Source: Nocardiopsis sp. TSRI0078 | GTDB taxonomy: Bacteria; Actinomycetota; Actinomycetes; Streptosporangiales; Streptosporangiaceae | Assembly (NCBI RefSeq): GCF_001905145.1 | Contig: NZ_LWLB01000012.1 | Coordinates: 496,001-560,000, forward strand | Length of the DNA stretch: 64,000 nucleotides | Direction: 5' to 3' | Shown here: in pieces, positions 39,892 to 48,619 of the stretch | Numbering within the stretch: the stretch's first letter is position 1 | Layout of the letters: each line of letters starts with the position of its first letter | Translations under genes and position numbers: made by a program | The notes under the pieces: model-generated | Database searches by the model: none | Told to the model about the DNA's origin: nothing | What the model saw: the letters and a program-made list of their open reading frames with translations, nothing else

Positions 39892-40878
39892 ATGGCGGAA
39901 ATCCCGAAGGACTCGGACGGCCGACCGGAGACCCGGGACGTCTCCGCGCCACCCGTTCCCACGACCGTCCTACGCATACGGTCGCTCCTGCCCTCCCTCG
40001 CGCCCGCCGAACGGCGGGTCGCCCAGCACGTCGTCGACGATCCCGAACGGGCCGCCGCCTCCTCCATCACCCAGCTCGCCAAGGACTGCGCCACCTCCGA
40101 GGCCACGGTGATCCGGTTCTGCCGCACCATCGACTTCGGCGGCTACCGGGAGCTGCGCCTGGCGTTGGCCACCGAGGCCGGCCAGGCACGCGGCGCCCGT
40201 GCCGTTTCGCCGGAGCTGTCCAGCGACATCAACCCCGACGACACCCTCGTCACGGTGGTCCAGAAGATCGCCTACACCGACGCGCGCGCGGTGGAGGAGA
40301 CCGGCGCCTCCCTGGACGTGGAGGTGCTGCGCACGGTCATCGACACGATGGCGGGCGCCCGGCGCATCGACGTGTACGGGGTGGGCGCGAGCGCGTTCGT
40401 CGGCGCCGACCTCCAGCAGAAGCTGCACCGGATCGGGTTGACCTCGTTCGCGTGGTCGGACGCGCACGTGATGCTCACCAGCGCGGCGCTGCTGGACGAG
40501 CGCGACGTGGCCATCGGCATCTCCCACAGCGGCACCACCATAGACACCGTGCAGGCGCTGACCGAGGCAGGGCGGCGCGGCGCGCGGACCGTGGCCATCA
40601 CGAACTTCCCCCGCTCGGCGATCGGGTTCGCCGACCACGTGCTGACCACCGCGGCGCGCGAGACCACGTTCCGGTCGGGGGCCACGGCGAGCAGGCTGGC
40701 ACAGCTGACCGTGGTGGACTGCCTGTTCGTGGGTCTGGCGCAGAGCCGCTACACCGACAGCCGCACCGCGCTGGAGACCACCTTCGAGGCGGTGCGGGGG
40801 CTGCGGATCAACGACGACCGCAGACGCCGCAGGGGCGAGGGCCCCGGCGGCAGGAGCACGGACGGAAACGACGGCTGA
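39892..40878 (+). CDS. RpiR/MurR-type regulator with SIS domain
   Basis: A 328-residue regulator. N-terminal HTH_6 region (IRSLLPSLAPAERRVAQHVVDDPERAAASSITQLAKDCATSEATVIRFCRTIDFGGYREL), then a SIS phosphosugar-binding domain (~125-270) with DVYGVGASAFVG and GISHSGTTIDT. Such proteins sense phosphosugars; with murQ directly downstream, N-acetylmuramic acid 6-phosphate is the likely ligand. The ATG at 39892 gives a family-length N-terminus; upstream extension is not supported. Gap to murQ is 110 bases, so they may be cotranscribed. Confidence 0.88.
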   Translation: MAEIPKDSDGRPETRDVSAPPVPTTVLRIRSLLPSLAPAERRVAQHVVDDPERAAASSITQLAKDCATSEATVIRFCRTIDFGGYRELRLALATEAGQARGARAVSPELSSDINPDDTLVTVVQKIAYTDARAVEETGASLDVEVLRTVIDTMAGARRIDVYGVGASAFVGADLQQKLHRIGLTSFAWSDAHVMLTSAALLDERDVAIGISHSGTTIDTVQALTEAGRRGARTVAITNFPRSAIGFADHVLTTAARETTFRSGATASRLAQLTVVDCLFVGLAQSRYTDSRTALETTFEAVRGLRINDDRRRRRGEGPGGRSTDGNDG

Positions 40879-40988
40879 CCCGGTACGCGTCGGCCCCGTC
40901 GCCCGGATCCGCCCGACCGCGGGTCCGGACGCGTCCGACGGATGGGCGGAAAGGAACGGCACGGGTGCGGATCGAACAGGAGAGCGCT

Positions 40989-41990
40989 GTGCACGACAGC
41001 CGGAGGGACACCCCGCCGGACGGCGGCGACGCCCCGGAGGAGGACCGCGCTCCGGGGGAGGTCGCCGCCCCGGAGGAGGACGGCGGGGCCGTGATCGTGC
41101 GCGCGCCCACCGAGGCCCGCAACTCCGGTACCCACGACATCGACCTGCTTCCGGCGCTGGACGTGCTGCGCCAGATCAACGCCGAGGACGTGACGGTCCC
41201 CGCGGCGGTGGGAGCGGCCCTGCCGGAGCTGGCGCGGGCCGTGGAGCTGGGGGTGGCCGCCCTGGAGGCGGGGGCGGCCATCCACTACTTCGGCGCGGGC
41301 ACGTCGGGGCGGATCGCCGCCCAGGACGCCGCCGAACTGCCGCCGACCTACGGTGTTCCCGCCGACTGGGTGGTGGCCCACCACGCGGGCGGCGGTGAGG
41401 CGCTGGCGCGGGCCGTGGAGGGGATCGAGGACGACTGGGAGGCGGGGCGCGCCGACGCGGCCGGGATCGCTCCGGGCTCACTGGCGGTGGGGCTGGCCGC
41501 CAGTGGCCGGACCCCGTACGTGGGCGGTGCCCTGGAGGCCGCCCGGGAGCGCTCGGCGTCGACGGTGCTGATCAGCGCGAACCCGCGGGCGCCGCTGGCG
41601 GGGGGCGTGGACGTCCACGTGGGCATGTCCACGGGTGCCGAGGTGATCGCCGGATCCACCCGGATGAAGGCGGGCACCGCGCAGAAGCTGGCGCTGAACG
41701 CGTTCTCCACCGCGGTGATGGTGCGGATGGGGCGCACGTACTCGAACCTGATGGTGGGGGTGGACGCCACCAACCGCAAGCTGCGCGGCCGCGTGGTGAC
41801 CATCCTGACGCAGGCCACGGGCATGGACGAGCGGCTGTGCGCGGAGGCGCTGAACGCGGCCGGGGGCGACACCCGGGCGGCGCTGGTGTCGCTGCTGGCC
41901 GGGGTGGACGCGACCACGGCCTCGCGTGCGCTGGGTACGGCGCGGGGCCGGGTACGCGCCGCGCTCGCCGAGCTGGGCGTGGCGGAATAG
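40989..41990 (+). CDS. murQ: N-acetylmuramic acid 6-phosphate etherase
   Basis: A 333-residue etherase that cleaves the lactyl ether of MurNAc-6-phosphate during cell-wall recycling. Clear family sequence: TEARN near the start of the domain, DIDLLPALDVLRQINAED, SIS motif YFGAGTSGRIAAQDAAELPPT (catalytic Glu), VEGIEDD (second Glu), ASGRTPYV, and EVIAGSTRMKAGTAQKLALN. An acidic 40-residue N-terminal extension precedes the domain. GTG 40989 is chosen for AGGAGAG upstream; GTG 40965 is an alternative with a more distant site. Located behind a phosphosugar-type regulator. No MurNAc kinase or PTS gene is in the window. Confidence 0.93.
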   Translation: MHDSRRDTPPDGGDAPEEDRAPGEVAAPEEDGGAVIVRAPTEARNSGTHDIDLLPALDVLRQINAEDVTVPAAVGAALPELARAVELGVAALEAGAAIHYFGAGTSGRIAAQDAAELPPTYGVPADWVVAHHAGGGEALARAVEGIEDDWEAGRADAAGIAPGSLAVGLAASGRTPYVGGALEAARERSASTVLISANPRAPLAGGVDVHVGMSTGAEVIAGSTRMKAGTAQKLALNAFSTAVMVRMGRTYSNLMVGVDATNRKLRGRVVTILTQATGMDERLCAEALNAAGGDTRAALVSLLAGVDATTASRALGTARGRVRAALAELGVAE

Positions 41991-42287
41991 GGGGTCCGGC
42001 CGCGCCGGAGTGAAGTCCGGGCCGGCCCGGAGCGGGGCCGGGGCGTCCTGGAGCCGCGCCGGGGCAGGGACCCGGCACCCTGGAACAGGCGAAGGCGGGT
42101 CCTCCACAGGCGCGAAGAGCACCTGGCACGGTGTGTGGAGTGCGGCGTAGGCTCGGCCCGGGGGCGCCGCACGCCGCCGTTGGCGGAGCTCGGCACCCCC
42201 GTATTCGAGTCTCCCGTGCCGCCCGCCCGCGCCGCCACCGCCGGCGCATGGCTGTGGACGGCCCCGGGCGGCCCCGGCCCGCCCGGA
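41991..42287. other. Intergenic region between convergent murQ and DUF885 genes
   Basis: Very GC-rich, about 300 bases, with the hairpin at 42264-42286 just past the DUF885 stop. No gene seen. Confidence 0.55.
42264..42286 (-). terminator. Hairpin after the DUF885 gene
   Basis: CCGGGCGG-N7-CCGCCCGG, perfect 8-bp stem one base past the stop codon on the minus strand. Confidence 0.55.
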
Positions 42288-43856
42288 TCAGCCGTTGTCG
42301 AGCACGGCGTCGATGAGTCCCAGCGGCGGGGAGCCCAGGTCGAGCAGCGCCCGGTGGAATCGGGCGAGGGTGAAACCGTCCCCCCAGCGCTCACGCGCCT
42401 GTTCCCTCAGCCGCAGGATCTCCAGCTTTCCCCAGGTGTAACGGCCGTAGGTGGGGTCGAAGGTGGCGCGGCGCGCCTCCGACAGGGCCGCGGGCCCCTG
42501 CAGCGGTGTGTCCTCGGCGAAGCGGGCGGCCGCCTCCTCCACGGTCATGGTGCCGCTGTGCACCCCGATGGCCACGGACAGGCGGGTGACCCGGATGAGC
42601 GCCTCCACCCACACGCCGATCTCGTAGTGGTCGGCGGTCCACGCGGCGTCGCCCAGGCGTTCGGCGGCGTAGGCTCCGAAGCCCTCCTCCGCGCACATCT
42701 CCTCCACGTAGTGCGCCCAGCCCTCGGCGAAGGTCATGGAGTGCAGCGCACGGCGCACCGGCCCGGGCGCCCGGCGCAGGGCGCGGCCGTGGGAGAAGTG
42801 GCCCGGGGCGACCTCGTGCACGCTCACGGCGGGCAGGGTTGTGTGGCTGAACATCTCCAGCCACTCGTCGGCCTCCTCCTTGGTCCAGGAGGCGTCGGGC
42901 GGGGTGATGAAGTAGAACGAGGGCGTGTCGGCCTCCCACGGGCCGGACCACGCCATCATCGCGGTGGCCCAGCGCTGGGAGGGCGGGGAGACGTCCACGC
43001 GGCACTCGCCGTCGCCGTGGGGCACCAGGTCGCGTTCGGCGGTGAACTCCAGCGCCAGTTCCGTCCAGCGGCGGGCGGCGTCCAGGACGCCGTCGGTGTC
43101 GGGGTGCCGGCGGGTGAGCTCGCGGACGAACTCCATGGGGCCGCGGCCGGGGGCGAGGCGTCCGGCGGCCTCGGCGAGGCGGGTCCGCAGGCGGTCGCGT
43201 TCGGCGTCGGCGCGCGCGGCCAGGTCGGCGAGGTCCACCTCGACGGCCTCGCCGCTGCCCATCAGGCGGCCGAGCGCCTCGGCGCCGAGCCCGGCGCTCC
43301 CGGGTCCCTCCTGCGCGGCCCGCTCCATGTGGGAGACCAGCCGGGCGTGCGCGGCGAGGGCGGCCTCGCGGACGTCGGCGGGCAGGTCGTCGGGAAGTCC
43401 GTCGGCGACTCCCCGGACGGCGCCGAGGAGGGCCTCGGCGACGGGCGCGGGCACGCGGTCCAGCGCCTCGATCGCGTTGTCGACCACGCGCGGCCACTCG
43501 GCCAGGTGGGCGATGCGTGCGGCGTCGCGATCGGCCTGCGGGGCGTACTCGCGGTCGTAGCCGGAGAGGTCGAGTTCGTTCAGGTGGTAGAGGGGGTTGG
43601 CGCGGTGGAGCCGGAGCTCGCCCAGCTCGTAGCGGAGCGCGTTCTCGAAGGCGGCCAGGTGGGCCTCGTCGTGAGGGTCGTCGAGGGGGTCGCCGCCGAG
43701 GCGGGACAGCGCGTCCCGGACCCCGTCCGGCGACATGTCGGCGACCTTCCCGTCGTACTCGTGCATACCGGAGCCCTCGCGCATGTTCCCCGGCATGAGG
43801 TCGGCGAGGGCTCTGAGCCGTGCGGGCAGGTCGTCGTGCTGTGACTGGAAAGGCAT
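42288..43856 (-). CDS. DUF885 family protein, putative metallopeptidase
   Basis: A 522-residue, probably cytoplasmic, alpha-helical protein. The motif HEVAPGHFSH (~340) and a downstream EGWAHYVEE match DUF885 proteins, which resemble zinc-dependent peptidases; the second part supplies an additional Glu/His. No signal peptide. ATG at 43856 lacks a Shine-Dalgarno; TAGAGT ends 6 bases before it, suggesting a leaderless transcript. Substrate unknown. Confidence 0.8.
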   Translation of the reverse strand: MPFQSQHDDLPARLRALADLMPGNMREGSGMHEYDGKVADMSPDGVRDALSRLGGDPLDDPHDEAHLAAFENALRYELGELRLHRANPLYHLNELDLSGYDREYAPQADRDAARIAHLAEWPRVVDNAIEALDRVPAPVAEALLGAVRGVADGLPDDLPADVREAALAAHARLVSHMERAAQEGPGSAGLGAEALGRLMGSGEAVEVDLADLAARADAERDRLRTRLAEAAGRLAPGRGPMEFVRELTRRHPDTDGVLDAARRWTELALEFTAERDLVPHGDGECRVDVSPPSQRWATAMMAWSGPWEADTPSFYFITPPDASWTKEEADEWLEMFSHTTLPAVSVHEVAPGHFSHGRALRRAPGPVRRALHSMTFAEGWAHYVEEMCAEEGFGAYAAERLGDAAWTADHYEIGVWVEALIRVTRLSVAIGVHSGTMTVEEAAARFAEDTPLQGPAALSEARRATFDPTYGRYTWGKLEILRLREQARERWGDGFTLARFHRALLDLGSPPLGLIDAVLDNG

Positions 43857-43862
43857 GCGGCG

Positions 43863-43868
43863 ACTCTA
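43863..43868 (-). promoter_or_regulatory. Candidate -10 box of the DUF885 gene (leaderless)
   Basis: TAGAGT on the minus strand, 6 bases before the ATG, so transcription would begin at or next to the start codon. Confidence 0.45.
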
Positions 43869-44007
43869 ACCGCGCCGCGCGCCGGGAGGACAGCCGGTTT
43901 CGCGGACACGGGATTCCACGGTGGGCGAAGGGCTCCGGGGGACGGTGGTTCTCCCCCTCCCGGTGCCGTGCCGGAACTCCGGAGCGGGCCCGGACGTCTT
44001 CCCGGGC

Positions 44008-44745
44008 GTGACGACCTCAGACTCCGGCGCTTCCCGGGCCCCCGTTCCCGACGACGGTTCCGGCGGTTTCGGCGGCTCCCGCAGGCGACGGCTGCGGCTG
44101 CGGCACCTCGCCCTGTTGGCCGTGTTCGCGATGGTGGCGGGGTGCGCGCCGTTCCTGTGGGTGCTCTCCTCCACCTCCGACCACCGCCACACCGCGCAGA
44201 CCGTGCCGGAGCGCCCGGTCGCGCTGGTGCTGGGCGCGGGGGTGCGCCCCGACGGCCAGCCGAGCCTGCTGCTGGCACGGCGTCTGGACACCGCCGCCGG
44301 ACTGTACTTCGACGGGAGGGTGGACGCCGTCCTGGTGACCGGGGACAACAGCGTCGAGCACTACAACGAGACCGACACGATGAGCGAGTACCTGGTGGAG
44401 GCCGGGGTTCCGCGGGAGCGGATCGTGGGCGACTACGCCGGGTTCTCCACCTGGGACTCGTGCGCGCGGGCCCATGAGGTGTTCGGGGTGGAGGAGGCCA
44501 CGGTGGTCACCCAGGACTTCCACCTGCCCCGGGCGGTGCGGCTGTGCCGGGCGGCGGGGATCGACGCGGTGGGCGTGGCCGACTCCAGCCTGCGGGAGCG
44601 TACCTTCGCCACCGTGTACGGGTGGCTCCGGGAGGTCCCGGCGGCGGTGGCGGCGCTGGGCACGGTGGTGCTGCGGCCGGATCCGACGTTCCTGGGCGAC
44701 TACGAGACGGGGGTGGACGACGCCCTGGCCCTGGAGCGCGAGTGA
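44008..44745 (+). CDS. DUF218/SanA-like membrane protein, paralogue 1
   Basis: A 245-residue protein with a basic N-terminus (RRRRLRLRH), one signal-anchor helix (LALLAVFAMVAGCAPFLWVL) and an outside-facing DUF218 domain: RPVALVLGAGV, LLARRLDTA, VTGDNS, ETDTMSEYLVEAGV, DSCARA and TQDFHLPRAV. Related SanA/YdcF/ElyC proteins are linked to envelope integrity; their chemistry is poorly known. The start is uncertain: GTG 44008 gives a sensible N-terminus, but no clear ribosome-binding site is seen and GTG 43921 is possible. A paralogue lies at 49551-50228. Confidence 0.8.
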   Translation: MTTSDSGASRAPVPDDGSGGFGGSRRRRLRLRHLALLAVFAMVAGCAPFLWVLSSTSDHRHTAQTVPERPVALVLGAGVRPDGQPSLLLARRLDTAAGLYFDGRVDAVLVTGDNSVEHYNETDTMSEYLVEAGVPRERIVGDYAGFSTWDSCARAHEVFGVEEATVVTQDFHLPRAVRLCRAAGIDAVGVADSSLRERTFATVYGWLREVPAAVAALGTVVLRPDPTFLGDYETGVDDALALERE

Positions 44746-45070
44746 GCTCGCGGGGAGTGTGAGGGCAGCACGAGGCCGACGGCTCCTGGGGCCCCCGTAT
44801 CCAGGAAACCGCAGCCCGGAGGTCGGCGGTAGGGGCCGTGGACGGTTGTGGACGACCGGCCCGTCGGAACGCCCCGCCGGAGTGCCCGTCACGGCGTCCG
44901 CGCCCCGATCCGGTGCTCCGGTCCCGACGACGCGGTCACGGTGGCACGGGCGCCCTCGGCGGACCGCCGCCGCTCGGCGGTCCGCCACCGCGACGGGCGC
45001 CCCGCGGCTCCGGAAGCCCCGGGGCCTGCCGGAGCCCGTGCGCCCCGAGGGTCGGCGTGCGCCCCGGAGG
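44746..45070. other. Intergenic region between convergent genes
   Basis: About 325 GC-rich bases containing the hairpin at 44958-44986. No gene is supported. Confidence 0.55.
44958..44986. terminator. Hairpin between convergent genes
   Basis: GGCGGACCGCC-N7-GGCGGTCCGCC, perfect 11-bp stem, flanked by two GGGCGCCC palindromes (44948-44955 and 44995-45002) that can pair with each other. Confidence 0.65.
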
Positions 45071-46501
45071 CTAGCGGCCGCCACCGAAGAGGCGTCCGAG
45101 CAGCCCGCCGGGCTGGGGCGCGGAGGGCGCCTGCGGCCGCGGGTCCGGCGCCTGCTGCGGCTCGGGGTCGGGTTCCACGCCCACCAGCTCGCAGAACTCC
45201 TCGGCGTTGTCCGGCAGCGCCCACGCGGCCAGGGTCCGGGTGAACTCCTCGTCCTCCCACGCCGGTGCGGGCAGCTCGGCGATCGCCCACAGGACCTTGA
45301 GGGTCTCCTCGTCGTAGTCGGCGTTGGCGTGCTCCTCGGCGGTGTGGCCCTTGCTGCGGGGACCGAGCACCATCTCCAGCCCCGCACCGGTCACCAGGGC
45401 GCGTGATTCGTCCTCGCCCTTGATCAGGCCGGGGAGGATGTCCAGGCGCAGGCGTCGGGCGCGGTCACCGGCGCGGCCCAGCGCCAGGAAGCCCAGGACC
45501 TGCGGGGAGCGGCCGCCGCAGTGCGGCCAGGACTCGTTGAACAGCCCCTCGTAGCCGATGGAGGTGCCGCCGCCGCGGCCGATGCGGCGCAGCGCCTCGC
45601 GCGGGGTGTTCTCGCCGTGGATGAGCACCATCGCCACCGAGGCGGCGAAGGAGTTGTACAGGTTCCCGCCCGCCATCTGGTGGGTGAGGCCGACGGAGGT
45701 GTCGACGTCCGAGGGGTCGGCCAGCCGGCCCAGGGCGAACAGCTCGGCGGGCAGCGGCTCGCCGCTGTCCATCCCGTTCATCACGTCGCGCAGGTTCGTG
45801 GGCGTCTGCGGGGTCGGGCGCAGGTCCTTGGCGAGCAGGATCTGGGAGGCGCCGGTGATCTCGGCCGCGATCCGCTCGGCGTCGGCGGTCAGGAAGCCCA
45901 GCAGGTAGCTCACCCACTCCCCCGCGCGGTCCATGCCGCCCCGGTTGGCGCCGCCCCTGAGCAGCGTGACCAGGTCGGGAATGCGGGCGCGGACGGCCTC
46001 ATAGGTGTCCAGCTCGGCCCGCAGGAGCTCGGCGCCGCCGGGCTGCTCCATGACGGCGAGCCGGTTGCGCATGCGGTGGTGGTGCTGCTCGTCCGGGGCC
46101 TCCTCGGCCCAGGACCGGTACTGCTCGCGGACCTTCTCCGCGTCGTTGGAGGTCGCCCAGGCGACCTCGTCCTGCCACTGGTCGAGGCCGAGGGGCTCGG
46201 GGAAGCGGTCCTCGGCGTGCCCGGCCACCAGTTCCAGCAGCAGGCTCAGGGGGCGCCAGCGGTCGGGGGCCGGGGTGGACTCGGCGCAGGCGATGTCGAC
46301 CAGGAAGTCGACCGCCTTGGGCGCGGCGAGGTGGCCTGGGGCGGGGAAGTGGATGATGTCGTGGAGGTCGGAGAGTGCGCCGTCGCTTCCGGCCAGCTGT
46401 GCGAGCAGTTCGGGGATGCGCGCACCGCCTTCGGGGGCCAGGGCCGCCCAGTCCACGTTCTCCGCGCCGCCGTGTGGGTCGTTTTCCGTGGTCGCGTTCA
46501 T
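45071..46501 (-). CDS. Hypothetical cytoplasmic protein, helical-repeat type
   Basis: A 476-residue protein without signal peptide or membrane helix. It is helix-rich, with leucine-patterned segments reminiscent of HEAT-like repeats (DWAALAPEGGARIPELLAQLAG, LSLLLELVAGHAEDRF), and ends in a Pro-rich tail and LLGRLFGGGR. I do not recognise a functional family. ATG at 46501; GATAAT lies 7 bases before it, so the mRNA may be leaderless. The truncated IS copy begins about 50 bases upstream of the start. Confidence 0.7.
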   Translation of the reverse strand: MNATTENDPHGGAENVDWAALAPEGGARIPELLAQLAGSDGALSDLHDIIHFPAPGHLAAPKAVDFLVDIACAESTPAPDRWRPLSLLLELVAGHAEDRFPEPLGLDQWQDEVAWATSNDAEKVREQYRSWAEEAPDEQHHHRMRNRLAVMEQPGGAELLRAELDTYEAVRARIPDLVTLLRGGANRGGMDRAGEWVSYLLGFLTADAERIAAEITGASQILLAKDLRPTPQTPTNLRDVMNGMDSGEPLPAELFALGRLADPSDVDTSVGLTHQMAGGNLYNSFAASVAMVLIHGENTPREALRRIGRGGGTSIGYEGLFNESWPHCGGRSPQVLGFLALGRAGDRARRLRLDILPGLIKGEDESRALVTGAGLEMVLGPRSKGHTAEEHANADYDEETLKVLWAIAELPAPAWEDEEFTRTLAAWALPDNAEEFCELVGVEPDPEPQQAPDPRPQAPSAPQPGGLLGRLFGGGR

Positions 46502-46508
46502 GGTGCCG

Positions 46509-46514
46509 ATTATC
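46509..46514 (-). promoter_or_regulatory. Candidate -10 box (leaderless) of the 476-residue protein gene
   Basis: GATAAT on the minus strand, 7 bases before the ATG at 46501. The insertion at 46552 may have replaced the DNA just upstream of the -35 position. Confidence 0.5.
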
Positions 46515-46547
46515 CCGGTCCGGGGACCGCGGCCGTACCGCCCGGGC

Positions 46548-47328
46548 CTAGGCACTGTTTTGTGAACGGATGAGGTCACGGAGCCAGATCCGGATCGAAG
46601 CCACCAACACAGTCCCGTCGAAGATCACGGCCCGCTTGTCATAGCGGGTCGCGACCGCCCGGTTCTGCTTGAGCAGGTTGATACACCGCTCCACGGTGTT
46701 TCGACGGCGGTGCTCACACTGGTCCTTGGGTTGGGTGATAGTCGCCTTGATCTTGCGGCGGCGCAGGTGGCCCCGGTTGGCCCGGCTGGAGTAGGCCTTG
46801 TCGCCCAGCACCCGTTCCGGACGGGCCCGGGGCCGGCCCACACGGCGGGGCAGCCGCAACGCGGCGATCAACGGCTCGAACATCAGACTGTCCCCGTGCT
46901 GGCCCGGGCTGGAGAGCATGACCAGGGGCCGTTGGCGGGAGTCGGCGAGCAGGTGGAGCTTGGTGGTCGGCCCGCCCGGAAGCGGCCCAGGGCCTCGTCC
47001 CCGTCCGGTTCCTCCCACTCTATTTCCCCTTTTTCGCCGCTCCGGCGGCGTGCTGATGGGACCGCACGGTAGTGGAGTCGATCCCTACGATCAGCTCCTC
47101 GCCGGTAGCGGCGTCGATGCGAAGCCGGTCGGCGATCCGCTGCCAGGTGCCGTCGATGCACCAGCGTCGGTGACGGCCCGCGACGGCCTCCCAGGGGCCG
47201 CAGCACTCAGGCAGGTCCCGCCAGGGAATGTCGGCGGGGGCACGGAACAGGATGCCGTTGACGATGCGGCGGTGGTCGGCCCACTTCCTGCCCTTGCGCG
47301 GGTTCGGGGGCATGAGCAGGGCGAGCAA
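46548..47328 (-). pseudogene. IS5-family transposase remnant, truncated and frameshifted
   Basis: First part (47328-47020): RKGRKWADHRRIVNGILF, DIPWRDLPE, WCIDGTWQRIADRL and the DDE-type GIDSTTVRSHQHAAG. Second part: KLHLLADSRQRPLV, VLGDKAYSSRANR and NTVERCINLLKQNRAVATRYDKRA. Beyond the family's programmed -1 shift at AAAAAGGGG, a one-base deletion near 46976 puts the two halves out of register. The stop codon TAG at 46548 belongs to the CTAG target, not to the element. Confidence 0.8.
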
Positions 47329-47341
47329 GGGTCGGTCGCCC
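46552..47341 (-). mobile_element. Decayed IS5-family insertion sequence (copy 1)
   Basis: Left end GCACTGTTTTGTG is intact and abuts CTAG at 46548-46551. The transposase matches the complete copy at 48620-49550 but homology stops near 47341, so the other terminal repeat and the first ~18 codons are missing; a stop codon lies just upstream in frame. Compared with copy 2, one base is missing near 46974-46978, which breaks the second half of the transposase. Not expected to move on its own. Confidence 0.85.
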
Positions 47342-47470
47342 TATGTCGAGCCCGGCAGTGGCCGCGTCCGGGCGCGGTCAAGATATGTCCTATATGCTCA
47401 ATTTTTCCTTATTTGATCTCTTCTTGGTTTGCTGCAAAGAGTCGGCATCCTCGGAAGCAGAGGACACAGA
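47342..47470. other. AT-rich segment inside the insertion island
   Basis: A short stretch around 47388-47450 (CTATATGCTCAATTTTTCC and following) is far richer in A and T than the rest of the window. It lies directly upstream of the Mrr-like gene and may be its promoter or imported DNA. Confidence 0.5.
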
Positions 47471-48220
47471 GTGACTCCAGAACCATCCCCCTCACCCTCA
47501 TCCCCCGCGTCGTCTTCGGATGGCGAGGCGAACTCGCCCGCGATCCGGACCGGGCCAGAACGATCCACGGTGGTCTTCGTCCTGGTCTCGGTGGCGTTCT
47601 CCGCCGCCCTGTTCGTGGAATACCGCTCCGAGGAGCCCGCTCTCATCGACGCTCTCGGGCCGTCGGCCGTGGGCGGCCTGCTGTTGTACTGGGCGCTCGC
47701 CGCTCTGCGCAGGCGCAGGCGGGCGAAAAAGGGCCAGGACACGGCGGCGGCCAGGCCCAAGGGCTGGCTGGCGCGTGTGATGGACGAGGAGGCCGCAGCC
47801 GAGCGGAAGAGGAAGCAGGAGGCGCGGGAGCGCGCACGGACGCGGATCCACACGCCCACGGAGGCCGAGACATTCGTGGCGAAGTGGCTGCGGAGCCAGG
47901 GTTTCCGGGGTGCCCGGGCCACGCCTCCGTCGGGTGACGCGGGGATCGATGTTACCGCCTCGGGTATCTCCGTGCAGGTCAAACGTTACGACTCCAAAGG
48001 CGTTGGGCGCCCTGAGGTGCAGCAGCTGGTCGGCGCGGCCCGGGTCGGTGACGTGGCCGTGTTCTTCACCTCCTCGCGTTACACGGACGCCGCCGTCGAG
48101 TACGCCGACCAACGCGGTGTCGCCCTGTTCGCGTTCGACTTCACGGGGGGTTACCCGGTGCGCGTGGTGAACAGAACCGCGGAGCAGCTGCTCCGCGACC
48201 GCGGTCGCGGGCACGAGTAG
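47471..48220 (+). CDS. Membrane-anchored Mrr-like restriction endonuclease domain protein
   Basis: A 249-residue protein: disordered Ser/Pro-rich N-terminus, two hydrophobic helices (STVVFVLVSVAFSAALFVEY; SAVGGLLLYWALAAL), a basic coiled-coil-like stretch rich in Glu/Lys/Arg, and an Mrr-cat type nuclease fold with TEAETFVAKWLRSQGF, GDAGIDV and VQVKRY, which supply a PD-(D/E)xK-like catalytic set. Soluble Mrr proteins cut modified DNA; membrane-linked versions are found in actinobacteria with unclear roles. GTG at 47471 has GAGGA upstream; a TTG at 47429 is less likely. Located between two IS5-family copies. Confidence 0.78.
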   Translation: MTPEPSPSPSSPASSSDGEANSPAIRTGPERSTVVFVLVSVAFSAALFVEYRSEEPALIDALGPSAVGGLLLYWALAALRRRRRAKKGQDTAAARPKGWLARVMDEEAAAERKRKQEARERARTRIHTPTEAETFVAKWLRSQGFRGARATPPSGDAGIDVTASGISVQVKRYDSKGVGRPEVQQLVGAARVGDVAVFFTSSRYTDAAVEYADQRGVALFAFDFTGGYPVRVVNRTAEQLLRDRGRGHE

Positions 48221-48255
48221 GACCGGTCCGGTCGTCCCGGTCGGCCCCGGTCCTA
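48218..48255 (+). terminator. Hairpin terminator of the Mrr-like gene
   Basis: TAGGACCGG / CCGGTCCTA, perfect 9-bp stem whose first bases are the gene's stop codon; the loop contains further GGTC/GACC complementarity. Confidence 0.55.
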
Positions 48256-48615
48256 CCCGCTGACCCGGGTGAATGGACTCCCGTGTAGCGCTTCAGCGCC
48301 GCGACGGCGTGATCGCGCGCGGCCGCACTTCGGCCTCTGGGGCCCGGGGGCGTCGTGGTCACGGGAGTGGTCCAGCGCCCCGCTCCACGCGGTGGCGAGG
48401 CGTCCCCGCCACCCGACCCGTCCTCGGCAAGGACGGCAAGACGGCGGTGGTCACCCTGGTGGACCGCCAGACCCGGTTCTACGCGATCCTGGCGCAGCAC
48501 CAGCCGTATCCGACCGCGATCGCGGAGAAGCCAAACAACCGGCAGCGGGCGTGCCTGGGGTTTTTCACACCGCGGGAGAAGAGCGGCAGTCGCTGTTGGA
48601 CGCTCAGGGCCACGA
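48221..48615. other. Region between the Mrr-like gene and the complete IS
   Basis: About 395 bases. The first part carries the Mrr gene terminator; the second contains the IS30 remnant at 48426-48590. Nothing else is identifiable. Confidence 0.5.
48426..48590 (+). pseudogene. IS30-family transposase remnant
   Basis: One frame reads GKDGKTAVVTLVDRQTRFYAIL and then NNRQRACLGFFTPREK, which match the catalytic-core start (GKxxxxAxxTLVxRxTRF) and the C-terminal end (LNNRPRxxLGFxTP) of IS30 transposases. The roughly 90 residues normally between them are missing, so this is an internally deleted fragment. No terminal repeats were seen. Confidence 0.7.
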
Positions 48616-48619
48616 CTAG
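48616..48619. repeat. Target-site duplication CTAG, left of the complete IS
   Basis: CTAG directly flanks the IS terminal repeat; the same four bases occur at 49551-49554. Confidence 0.85.
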
